Source of the DNA: Knoellia sp031844405 | Lineage (GTDB): Bacteria > Actinomycetota > Actinomycetes > Actinomycetales > Dermatophilaceae | Length of the DNA stretch: 64,000 nucleotides | Direction: 5' to 3' | Assembly (NCBI GenBank): GCA_031844405.1 | Contig: JAUZVC010000001.1 | Coordinates: forward strand, 1,364,001 to 1,428,000 | In this document: piece by piece, positions 51,389 to 58,432 of the stretch | How the letters are laid out: the number at the start of each line of letters is the position of its first letter | How positions within the stretch are numbered: position 1 is the stretch's first letter | Program-made: the position numbers and the translations under genes | Notes under the pieces: generated by a model | The model's input: only the letters and a program-made list of their open reading frames with translations | What the model was told of the DNA's origin: nothing | The model's database searches: none

Positions 51389-51888
51389 TGGGTCTCCCGT
51401 GGGGTGGTGGCGCGGACGTGGTGGACCACGACGCGCTCGCCGTCGATCTCTCGTTCCTCGGTCTCGATCTCCTCGAAGCCGTTGCGCTTGTTGAAGCGTC
51501 GCACGGCGGCGTTGTCGTCGATGACCTCGCCGTGCAGCTCGGCGAGACCGAGCTCGTCCCACGCGAACCTCACCGCCTGCCGCTGGATCTCGATCCACGC
51601 CGGCAGGAGCTCACCGCGCTCGGTGAGCCCGTCGTTGTCGAGGAAGTAGCCCCACCAGGACGACCCGGCCCCCCGGTCGAGGTCGAAGAAGGTCACGACG
51701 CCCGCGGGGACGCCGTGACGCTCGTAGACATAGACCTCGCGGTCGTCGCGCTCCTTCGTGGAGGCCCACCACGCCGCGTGCTCCTCGGGCGTGATGACGT
51801 GCCGGGTGAGGGACACCGCACGCACGTCGGGGTGGTTGCGCCACGCGAGGACGGCATCCATGTCGGCGTCAGCAGCAGGGCGAAGCAT
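51385..51888 (-). CDS. pseH: GNAT acyltransferase of the pseudaminic acid pathway
   Basis: A 167-residue GNAT protein. LRPAADADMDAVLAWRNHPDVRAVSL is typical of PseH/RimJ-like sugar acetyltransferases. GVVTFFDLDRGAGSSWWGYFL, VRFAWDELGLAELHGEVIDDNAAVRRFNKRNGFEEI complete motifs A and B. It should acylate the 4-amino group of the PseC product, normally with acetyl-CoA; a longer acyl donor from the nearby ACP module is possible. ATG 51888 has GGAG 6 nt upstream, with GTG 51894 as alternative. It heads the minus-strand unit pseH-pseI-GT-family A-family B. Confidence 0.85.
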   Translation of the reverse strand: MLRPAADADMDAVLAWRNHPDVRAVSLTRHVITPEEHAAWWASTKERDDREVYVYERHGVPAGVVTFFDLDRGAGSSWWGYFLDNDGLTERGELLPAWIEIQRQAVRFAWDELGLAELHGEVIDDNAAVRRFNKRNGFEEIETEEREIDGERVVVHHVRATTPRETQ

Positions 51889-52017
51889 GCGCACTCCGTC
51901 GAGGTCTGGGGGGCACGCACCTCGACGTCGCGGCGCGGCTGGTCACGGCGACATCGGTCGGATGCGGGGACTTCGTTACACTACCTCAGGCCCCATTCCC
52001 CGACCTCGAGGCAACCG

Positions 52018-52269
52018 ATGAGCGCACTGAGCCGTGACCAGATCCGCACCATGATGGCGGAGGTCCTCGCCTCGCAGGGCAAGGAGATGCCCGCCGAGGA
52101 CACGGCCAACCTCGAGGAGCTCGGCTTCCGCTCCCTCGACTTCTCCGAGCTCGCCCTCCGGGTCGAGGACGAGACGGGCGAGGAGCTCAACTTCGACGCC
52201 CCCGGCCTGCGCCAGATCCAGACCGTCGCCGACGTCCTCGACTTCCTCGAGCAGCTGCAGGCCGCGTGA
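52018..52269 (+). CDS. Acyl carrier protein
   Basis: An 83-residue carrier protein with the phosphopantetheine Ser in ELGFRSLDFSELAL (the usual G-x-DS-L motif appears as GFRSLDF), an acidic helix II and the ending VADVLDFLEQLQ. It is not in a fatty acid synthase cluster; instead it lies between pseH and an adenylation enzyme whose GTG overlaps its stop (GTGA). A dedicated carrier for a small acyl or amino-acyl group used to decorate the glycan is the best reading. ATG 52018 follows a TACACT that could be a -10 box. Confidence 0.88.
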   Translation: MSALSRDQIRTMMAEVLASQGKEMPAEDTANLEELGFRSLDFSELALRVEDETGEELNFDAPGLRQIQTVADVLDFLEQLQAA

Positions 52270-53495
52270 GCGAGGCGACCCCCGCCGGCCCTCCGCGGGG
52301 TGCGGGCAACCGCCTGGTGACCCGCGGCACCGACACGACCTGGGCCGAGCTGGAGCCGCTCGACCTCCCCGACGCAGCAGGGGTCCTCGTCGAGGACAAC
52401 CTCCAGGCCGCCCGCGCCGTCTGGACGCACGCGACGACCTCGCGCGAGACCCTCGTGACCTCGCGCACCCGCGTCACCCCCGAGCTGGCCGACGACCTGC
52501 GCGGCGAAGGTCTGGCGCTCGTCAGCGGCGACCTCTCCGAGGTGCAGCCCGCCACGCACGAGCGCGCCGCCGAGCCGGGGCGCATCTGGCTCCTCACGAG
52601 CGGAAGCACCGGCCGCCCCAAGCGGGTCGCCCACACGCTCGACTCGCTCACCACGGTGGGTGGTGACCAGCCCGCTCGCACGTGGCTGTGCCCCTACGCC
52701 CACGGCGCCTACGCCTGGTGGCAGGTCGTCACCCTCGGCCTCACCGTGCCCGGCCAGGACGTCGTCTTCATCGAACCCGACGAGCTCGACTCATGGCCCC
52801 GCACCGCGCTCGACGCGGGCGTCACCGCGGCGTCCGGCACCCCGACGTTCTGGCGGCAGGCGCTCTACCGCGACCCCGAGGCCGTCGCGGCCCTCCCGCT
52901 CGAGCAGGTGACGCTCGGTGGCGAGCCGGTCGACCAGGCCATCCTCGACCGGCTCACCGAGCTCTTCCCGGACGCCCGGGTCTCCTGGATCTATGCCTCG
53001 AGCGAGGCGGGAGCCTCGATCGCCGTCCACGACGGCAGGGCCGGCTTCCCCGAGGCGTGGCTCGACCGCGACGTCCCCGGTCGCCCGCGGCTGAGCATCG
53101 TCGACGGCGAGCTCGTCATCGCCTCGCCGAAGCGCGGCGAGGGCATCGACGAGCACCTGCGCACGGGCGACCGCGTGGAGGTCGTCGACGGCCGCGTCCT
53201 CATCACCGGACGCCTCGCGTCCGACGAGATCAACGTCGGCGGTTCCAAGGCGTCTGCGTCCCAGGTGCGCGACGTCCTCCAGGCACACCCCGCCGTGGCC
53301 TGGGCCTCGGTCAAGGGCCGCAAGGCACCGATCGTCGGCAACATCGTCACGGCCGAGGTCGTGCCGTCGGGCCCGCTCACCGAGGAGGAGCTCGGCGCCT
53401 GGGCCCGCGACCGCCTCCCCGACTACTCCGTCCCCCGCCGGGTGCGGTTCCTCGACTCCATCCCGATCAAGGAGACCCTGAAGAGCGATGTCTGA
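52266..53495 (+). CDS. AMP-binding acyl-ACP ligase-like adenylation enzyme
   Basis: A 409-residue ANL-superfamily enzyme, shorter than the usual 500-550 because the N-terminal part is reduced. The phosphate loop is IWLLTSGSTGRPKRVAHT, followed by SGTPTFWRQAL, WIYASSEAGASIAV, RTGDRVEVVDGRVLITGR and the C-terminal KETLKSDV with a Lys in the A10 position. It should activate a carboxylic acid with ATP and load it on the ACP encoded upstream (4-bp overlap). The substrate is unknown. The following SDR gene overlaps its end by 8 bp, so all three are translated together. Confidence 0.85.
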   Translation: MSEATPAGPPRGAGNRLVTRGTDTTWAELEPLDLPDAAGVLVEDNLQAARAVWTHATTSRETLVTSRTRVTPELADDLRGEGLALVSGDLSEVQPATHERAAEPGRIWLLTSGSTGRPKRVAHTLDSLTTVGGDQPARTWLCPYAHGAYAWWQVVTLGLTVPGQDVVFIEPDELDSWPRTALDAGVTAASGTPTFWRQALYRDPEAVAALPLEQVTLGGEPVDQAILDRLTELFPDARVSWIYASSEAGASIAVHDGRAGFPEAWLDRDVPGRPRLSIVDGELVIASPKRGEGIDEHLRTGDRVEVVDGRVLITGRLASDEINVGGSKASASQVRDVLQAHPAVAWASVKGRKAPIVGNIVTAEVVPSGPLTEEELGAWARDRLPDYSVPRRVRFLDSIPIKETLKSDV

Positions 53496-54237
53496 CCCCA
53501 CTCCCGCCATCGGTCCCGCGTCCGTCGTGGTCGTCTCCGGTGGCTCACGCGGCCTCGGACTGGCCATCGTCACCGACATCCTCGACAAGGGCGCCAAGGT
53601 CGCGGCCTTCGCGCGCACGATCACGCCCGAGCTCCAGCAGCTCGCCGACGCCCACCCCGACCGGGTCTTCGTCGCGTCGGTCGACGTCAACGACACCAAG
53701 GCCCTCACGACGTTCATCAAGGACGCCGAGGCCCACCTCGGCCCGATCGACGCGCTCGTCAACAACGCGGCCGTCGGCCAGGACTCGATGCACATCCACA
53801 CCTCGCCACAGCAGATCGCCGACATCATCACGACCAACCTCACCTCGCCGCTCGTCCTCACCCGCGCGGTGCTCCGCCGGATGATGGCCCGCGGTGGCCG
53901 CGGCCGTGTCGTCATGGTGACCTCGGTCTGCGCGCAGCGCGGCTACTCCGGTCTCGTCGCCTACTCCGCGACCAAGGGCGGGCTCGACAGCGCGATGCGC
54001 ACCCTCGCCCGCGAGATGCACGGCCGCGCGCTCGTCAACAGCGTCGCCCCGGGCTTCTTCGCCTCCGAGATGTCCTCGGTCCTCGGCGACCAGCAGCTCG
54101 AGACCATCGCCCGCCGCACCCCGTCGGGCCGCATGGTCGAGCCCGACAACATCGTGCCGGTCGTGCGCACCCTGCTCTTCGAGGACACCAACCTCAACGG
54201 CCAGGTCATCACGGTCGACGGCGGAAGCAGCATCTGA
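53488..54237 (+). CDS. FabG-like short-chain reductase
   Basis: A 249-residue SDR. VVVSGGSRGLGLAIVTDIL is the NADP site; NNAAVG, a catalytic Ser in VMVTSVCAQRGYSGLVAYSATKGGLDSAMRTLAREM, the Tyr-x-x-x-Lys pair (YSATK) and NSVAPGFFASEM then GQVITVDGGSSI are all as in 3-oxoacyl-ACP reductases. Its overlap with the adenylation gene and the ACP two genes up suggests it reduces an ACP-bound 3-oxoacyl group to a 3-hydroxyacyl group, or less likely a sugar. That substrate assignment is inference from context. Confidence 0.85.
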   Translation: MSDPTPAIGPASVVVVSGGSRGLGLAIVTDILDKGAKVAAFARTITPELQQLADAHPDRVFVASVDVNDTKALTTFIKDAEAHLGPIDALVNNAAVGQDSMHIHTSPQQIADIITTNLTSPLVLTRAVLRRMMARGGRGRVVMVTSVCAQRGYSGLVAYSATKGGLDSAMRTLAREMHGRALVNSVAPGFFASEMSSVLGDQQLETIARRTPSGRMVEPDNIVPVVRTLLFEDTNLNGQVITVDGGSSI

Positions 54238-54251
54238 GCCCCCGCCTCGAC

Positions 54252-54296
54252 GTGCCCGGTGCCCGGGGGCTGAGACTTCATCCCGGGCCCGGGCAC
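54252..54296. terminator. Strong hairpin at the end of the ACP operon
   Basis: GTGCCCGGTGCCCGGG (54252-54267) and CCCGGGCCCGGGCAC (54282-54296) pair with one bulged base around a 14-nt loop, 14 nt after the SDR stop. It overlaps the first codons of the next open frame, so either it is a terminator and that gene starts later, or it lies within the coding region. Confidence 0.5.
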
Positions 54297-54641
54297 GCGT
54301 GCGTCACGGGCACCCACAGCCACCTCGCCGACGGCGGCACCGTGTGCTGGCAGCCCGGTCCCGGCGCGACGGGTCGCCATGCCGTGGACGCCGAGTGGGA
54401 GGACCAGGCGCTGCCGCCGGCCCTGGCGCGCCGGATGCCGGAGGCCGCTGCTCTCGATCCGTGGGGGGCGTGGACCCGGGCCGAGGTGTGCGCCAAGCTC
54501 CTCGACGTCCCGATCCTCGTCTGGGTGACGACGCGCGCGTGGCCGGGTGAGGGCGAGTTCGTCGTCGACGGCCGCACCCTGCACCTGTCGACGCACCGGG
54601 TCGAGGGCCTCGTCGTCAGCCTCGGCCGGCTCGAGCCCTAA
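54252..54641 (+). CDS. Hypothetical protein, 129 residues
   Basis: I recognise no family. The C-terminal 70 residues (DPWGAWTRAEVCAKLLDVPILVWVTTRAWPGEGEFVVDGRTLHLSTHRVEGLVVSLGRLEP) read as a genuine compact domain with good codon use, while the first 30 residues lie in a hairpin and are doubtful; GTG 54342 is an alternative start. It follows the SDR gene on the same strand by 14 nt and its stop overlaps the end of the convergent family B gene by 4 bp. It may belong to the acyl-module operon. Confidence 0.5.
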   Translation: MPGARGLRLHPGPGHACVTGTHSHLADGGTVCWQPGPGATGRHAVDAEWEDQALPPALARRMPEAAALDPWGAWTRAEVCAKLLDVPILVWVTTRAWPGEGEFVVDGRTLHLSTHRVEGLVVSLGRLEP

Positions 54642-56293
54642 CCGCGCCCGCGGCGGTCGAGGAACGCCCTTGCCCGCCGCTTGAGCGCCGGCACCGGTCG
54701 CCCGAGCTGGTGGACGACCTTGTATGCCGTGGAGCTCTCGACCGAGATCGCGCGCTCCAGCGTGCGGATGCGGCGGTCGCGGGCTCGCAGGGTCCCCTCG
54801 AGCCACGTCACCTGTCGGCGGGTCTCGTCGAGCGACTCCTCCGCCGCACGAAGGCGCAGGAGCACCGCCTGGCGCGACGTGGGGGAGGGGCGCTCGTCGG
54901 CGTCGTCGAGGGCGTCCAGCGCGTCGGTGGCCGGGTGGGCGTCGGCGGGGGTGGAGTCCCCGGCTGCTTGGCCCCGCGCGCTCGACGCGTTGGAGGACAC
55001 GCCGACCATCGACAGGAGGTCGGCGAGCACGAGGGCCGGCGTGGGCGCGACCCACAGCCGCGCGGTGCCGTCGGCGCAGATGCGCTCGGCGAAGTCACGG
55101 AGCGCACGCTCGAGGTCCTCGCCCCCCGCGACGGAAGGCCGGACCCCGTCGACGAGCGAGTGGGCGCCCGCACCGTCGACGAGGACGTCGCGCAGGTCTG
55201 CCGCCGACGACGCCGGGCGCGCTTGGGACGCCGGCGTGGATCGAGTCCCCTCGGTGGCGTCGCCCGAGAAGGTCAGACCCGCGAGCCAGGCGGCATACGC
55301 GGTGACGACCGTTCTGGTCCGGGTGTGGCTGCGGCTCGCGACGGCCTCGCGCAGCCGCGACTCGACGAGCCGCGCGTCGGTCGCGACGGCAGGGGCGGCC
55401 TGCGCTGCGCTCGCTCCACCGCGCACGACGACCCACGCAGGTGCGAGAGCCACACCGAGACCGGCGTCGAGGAGCGTCGTCGCCGTCGACCACACGTCGC
55501 GCAGCTTCTCCCGCTCGTCGAGGCCCGTGGCGAGCGCGCGGACAGCCAGCTGCCCCGCCCCTGAGGAGGTCTCGACCTCCTCGGCGGTGAGGACGAGGCC
55601 GGGGTCGTCGAGCGACGGGTAGGCGGCGAGGACGTCCCAGCCGGCACCGGCGAGCGTCGGGAGGGCGAGGGGCTCAGGGTGCTGGTCACCGACGCTCGCC
55701 CACGCCTCGTCGCCGTCGGGTCGGCCGATGCCCACGAGCCGATCGAGACCGGCGGGGTTGGCGACCGACGCCACGACGTCGCCTTCGGTCCCGGCGAGCT
55801 CGCTCACCAGCCGCAGCCACGTCCGCGCGCCCGTGATGGTGGAGTCCGGCGCGAGGGTCGCCTCGGGCCCGCCGAGGGCGACGACGAGGTCGAAGGTGTC
55901 GCCGGCGGCGTGGAGCCGGTCGAGCGCCCCGGCGATGACGGCGCCGGTGGAGCGGGCGCGGTTCGAGGAGGAGGCCGAGTCAGCCGTGCTCGTCGAGCCG
56001 GCGGTCCCGGTCGGGCTCGGGTGCGGGGTCGAGCCGTCGGCGAGGGCCCGCGCGTCGGGCAGTCCGCGGACGAGCACCGAGACGTCGAGCGTGCCGGGGA
56101 GGCGGTCGCGGAGGCGGGCGGACGGCATACCGGCAAGGAGGACGCGAGCCCCCGGAGCGAGACGACCGGCCGCGGCGACGACGAGCCGCTCGACCGCCGC
56201 GGGCGCCGGATCGGGGGTGAGGTCGGACCACTCGGGGATCTCCCCGCCGACCATCCGCACGCCGGAACCCGGGTCGATCTCGTGTGGCAGCAC
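54638..56293 (-). CDS. Methyltransferase-like coiled-coil protein, paralog family B member 3
   Basis: A protein of about 551 residues with the same plan as the products at 43868 and 45549: a degraded Rossmann-like start (LAPGARVLLAGMPSARLRDRLPGTLDVSVLVRGLP, FDLVVALGGPE, EGDVVASVANPAGLD), ALAPAWVVVRGG and TAYAAWLAGL in the middle, then a coiled coil (LRAAEESLDETRRQVTWLEGTLRARDRRIRTLERA) and a basic end (GRPVPALKRRARAFLDRRGRG). It is closest to the 43868 product. GTG 56293 is chosen; the frame above it continues as noise. It diverges from the glycosyltransferase gene at 56392. Function unknown. Confidence 0.65.
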   Translation of the reverse strand: MLPHEIDPGSGVRMVGGEIPEWSDLTPDPAPAAVERLVVAAAGRLAPGARVLLAGMPSARLRDRLPGTLDVSVLVRGLPDARALADGSTPHPSPTGTAGSTSTADSASSSNRARSTGAVIAGALDRLHAAGDTFDLVVALGGPEATLAPDSTITGARTWLRLVSELAGTEGDVVASVANPAGLDRLVGIGRPDGDEAWASVGDQHPEPLALPTLAGAGWDVLAAYPSLDDPGLVLTAEEVETSSGAGQLAVRALATGLDEREKLRDVWSTATTLLDAGLGVALAPAWVVVRGGASAAQAAPAVATDARLVESRLREAVASRSHTRTRTVVTAYAAWLAGLTFSGDATEGTRSTPASQARPASSAADLRDVLVDGAGAHSLVDGVRPSVAGGEDLERALRDFAERICADGTARLWVAPTPALVLADLLSMVGVSSNASSARGQAAGDSTPADAHPATDALDALDDADERPSPTSRQAVLLRLRAAEESLDETRRQVTWLEGTLRARDRRIRTLERAISVESSTAYKVVHQLGRPVPALKRRARAFLDRRGRG

Positions 56294-56391
56294 TGCGCCC
56301 TTCCTCGTTCTCGGCGTCGCGCGGAGGGCTGTCCGCGGTGCCCTACAGTAGCCGCCAACCCCACCCGTGCCCGAGACCCGGAGGCCGAGCG

Positions 56392-57258
56392 TTGACAGCG
56401 AGACCGAGCATCGGGGCCGTCGTGCTCTCGATGGGCGACCGCACGCAGGAGCTCGCCAAGGCCCTCGAGACGCTGCTCGCCCAGGAGGGCGTCGACCTCG
56501 ACGTCGTCCTCGTCGGCAACGGCTGGCTGCCGACCGGTCTGCCCGACGGGGTGCGCACCGTGCACCTCGAGGAGAACGTCGGCATCCCCGAGGGCCGCAA
56601 CGTCGGCGCCCGTGAGGCGCGGGGCGACCACCTCTTCTTCTACGACGACGACGCGCACCTGCCGACGACCGACGTCCTCGCCCGGCTCGCGGCCGCGATG
56701 GAGGACCCTGCGGTGGCCGTGGCCCAGCCACGTGGCGCCGACCCGGACGGTCGCCCGTCCCCGCGCCGGTGGGTCCCGCGACTGCGCACCGGGGGTGGCG
56801 GCGCACCCGGCGAGGTCGTCGTCTTCTGGGAGGGCGTCTGCCTCATCCGGCGGGCCGCCTTCGACGCGGTCGGCGGGTGGCCGGGTCACTTCTGGTACGG
56901 CCACGAGGGCATCGACCTCGCGTTCCGGCTCGTCGACGCCGGATGGACGCTGCAGTACTGCCCCGACGTCGTGGTCCATCACCCCGCGACGCATGCCGCA
57001 CGGCACGCGGTCTTCTACCGGATGAATGCCCGCAACCGGGTGTGGGTGGCGCGGCGCAACCTGCCCGCCCCACTCGTGCCCGTCTACCTCGGCGTCTGGA
57101 CCGGCGCCACGCTCGTGCGCGTCCGCCACGTCGAGCCGCTCAAGGTCTGGTTCAAGGGCTTCCGCGAGGGCTGGAGCGCCGACCCGGGCGAGCGGCACCC
57201 GATGCGGTGGAGCACGGTGTGGAAGCTGACCCGGGCCGGCCGGCCCCCGGTGGTGTGA
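56392..57258 (+). CDS. Family 2 glycosyltransferase
   Basis: A 288-residue GT-A enzyme: SIGAVVLSMGDRTQELAKALETLLAQEGVDLDVVLVGNGW, ENVGIPEGRNVGAREARGDHLFFYDDDAHLPT (DDD metal motif), WEGVCLIRRAAFDAVGGWPGHFWYGHEGIDLAFRLVDAGW with the catalytic acidic pair, then a hydrophobic C-terminal segment. It resembles rhamnosyltransferase-type enzymes. The start is a TTG at 56392 with GGAGG 6 nt upstream, so an ATG-only search would start 39 nt later. Its stop overlaps the start of the next gene (GTGA). The donor is unknown. Confidence 0.88.
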   Translation: MTARPSIGAVVLSMGDRTQELAKALETLLAQEGVDLDVVLVGNGWLPTGLPDGVRTVHLEENVGIPEGRNVGAREARGDHLFFYDDDAHLPTTDVLARLAAAMEDPAVAVAQPRGADPDGRPSPRRWVPRLRTGGGGAPGEVVVFWEGVCLIRRAAFDAVGGWPGHFWYGHEGIDLAFRLVDAGWTLQYCPDVVVHHPATHAARHAVFYRMNARNRVWVARRNLPAPLVPVYLGVWTGATLVRVRHVEPLKVWFKGFREGWSADPGERHPMRWSTVWKLTRAGRPPVV

Positions 57259-58259
57259 CGACGGCACCCGTGGTGCGGGTGACGCTCGCCGGCGTCCGCA
57301 GCGCCACCCACCTCGTGCATGCGGGCGGCTGGCTCCGGCACCTGCTCGCCCACGAGGCCGCCGACGTCGTCGTCGACTACCTCGGATCGGGCTCCTTCCT
57401 CGGTCGCGACAACGTCGCCGAGGAGCACGTCCGCGAGTTCCTGCCCAGCGGGCCACGCGTGCGGCTCCGTCCGGTCGGCACGCCCGGCCACGGTCGCCCG
57501 GTGGAGGGTGAGCGGCGCGTGCTGCTGTCGGTGGGCGCCCCCGGGATCAAGCCGTTCCTGCGCCTCGTGACCCGTGAGCGCACGAGACCCGAGGTCGTCG
57601 TCGTCGACGAGGGCATCGGGACCTACGGCGACTGGCGGACGAGGCGCGACGCGTGGCGGCGCCAGGGCGGTCGCGAGCCGTGGCCGACCGTGCGCGCCGC
57701 CGCAGTGTCGACCGCGGCCCGGGTCCTCACCGACCGGCGGTGGGCGCTCTACGAGAAGGTCGGGCCGACGTGGCGGGTCGTGCCCGAGGTGGCCGCCGCG
57801 TTCACGTCGGTGGAGCTCCCGGCCGAGGAGCCGACGGCTGTCTACCTCACCCAGCCCTGGGTCGAGATGGGCCTGCTCGGGGAGGACGCCTACCGCGCAC
57901 ACCTCGAGGACGTGGCCGCGGCCTGCGAGGCGGTGGGTCTGGTGTTCGCGGTCCGGCCGCACCCGGCCGAGGCGGGCGGGCGCTACGCAGCGTGGCGCGA
58001 GCTGTCGCGGGACCGGCCCGCCGAGCTCGACTCCCAGGTCCTCGCCGCGGCGGTCGTCCTCGGGACCGACAGCACGGCCCTGCTCAACCTCGCCGCGGTT
58101 CACGCGAAACGCGCGCTGCGGGTGTCCCTGCCCGAGCTCGACCACCTCGAGACCGCCCTGGGGCCCGACCAGCGGAGCCTGCTCGACGCTTTCCTGCCGG
58201 AACCGGTCCTCGCCGCGGACCGGACGGCGTTGGCGGCTGCGCTGTCCGCGTCGCGCTGA
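57255..58259 (+). CDS. Polysialyltransferase-like glycosyltransferase
   Basis: A protein of about 334 residues. The motifs VVVVDEGIGTYGDW, FAVRPHPAEAGGRYAAW and VLGTDSTALLNLA match the order of the DEG, HP and Ser-Thr elements in GT-B enzymes of the bacterial alpha-2,8-polysialyltransferase/GT52-like group (Pfam PF07388-type). Such enzymes use CMP-activated nonulosonic acids. With a CMP-pseudaminic acid pathway in the same locus, this is the best candidate for the pseudaminic acid transferase or polymerase. The start GTG 57255 overlaps the upstream glycosyltransferase stop. The family assignment is from memory of motifs only. Confidence 0.7.
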   Translation: MTTAPVVRVTLAGVRSATHLVHAGGWLRHLLAHEAADVVVDYLGSGSFLGRDNVAEEHVREFLPSGPRVRLRPVGTPGHGRPVEGERRVLLSVGAPGIKPFLRLVTRERTRPEVVVVDEGIGTYGDWRTRRDAWRRQGGREPWPTVRAAAVSTAARVLTDRRWALYEKVGPTWRVVPEVAAAFTSVELPAEEPTAVYLTQPWVEMGLLGEDAYRAHLEDVAAACEAVGLVFAVRPHPAEAGGRYAAWRELSRDRPAELDSQVLAAAVVLGTDSTALLNLAAVHAKRALRVSLPELDHLETALGPDQRSLLDAFLPEPVLAADRTALAAALSASR

Positions 58260-58321
58260 CCACCACGGACGGTCTCCTCACCGTGCTCGCGGGGGCGACC
58301 ATGCTGGAGGGAGCGTGGTAG

Positions 58322-58349
58322 CCATGTGACATATGGGTCACATGGTGAC
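58322..58349. promoter_or_regulatory. Overlapping GTGAC/GTCAC inverted repeats upstream of the amidase gene
   Basis: CCATGTGAC and GTCACATGG (58322-58345) flank ATATGG, and the second arm overlaps a further GTCAC-ATG-GTGAC (58337-58349). The site lies about 90 nt before the amidase start in an AT-richer patch (ATTTTTACC follows). It looks like an operator for a dimeric regulator; the spacing does not fit the CRP/GlxR consensus. Confidence 0.55.
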
Positions 58350-58432
58350 ATTTTTACCTTGCACTTAACCCGAAAGGACTACTTCGCGGGTTCAATGGTC
58401 GGACCGCACCCGAGGTACCGGAGGACCCCCTC

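Noticed and set aside
36345..58259. Legionaminic or sialic acid locus
   Set aside because: PseB and PseC signatures (inverting dehydratase and L-altrosamine transaminase type) and a PseG-type hydrolase point to pseudaminic acid; no hydrolysing epimerase NeuC or LegF/LegG-like gene is seen.
58325..58342. CRP/GlxR binding site upstream of the amidase gene
   Set aside because: The half-sites TGTGA and TCACA are separated by 8 nt, not the 6 nt of the consensus. Kept only as an unassigned operator.
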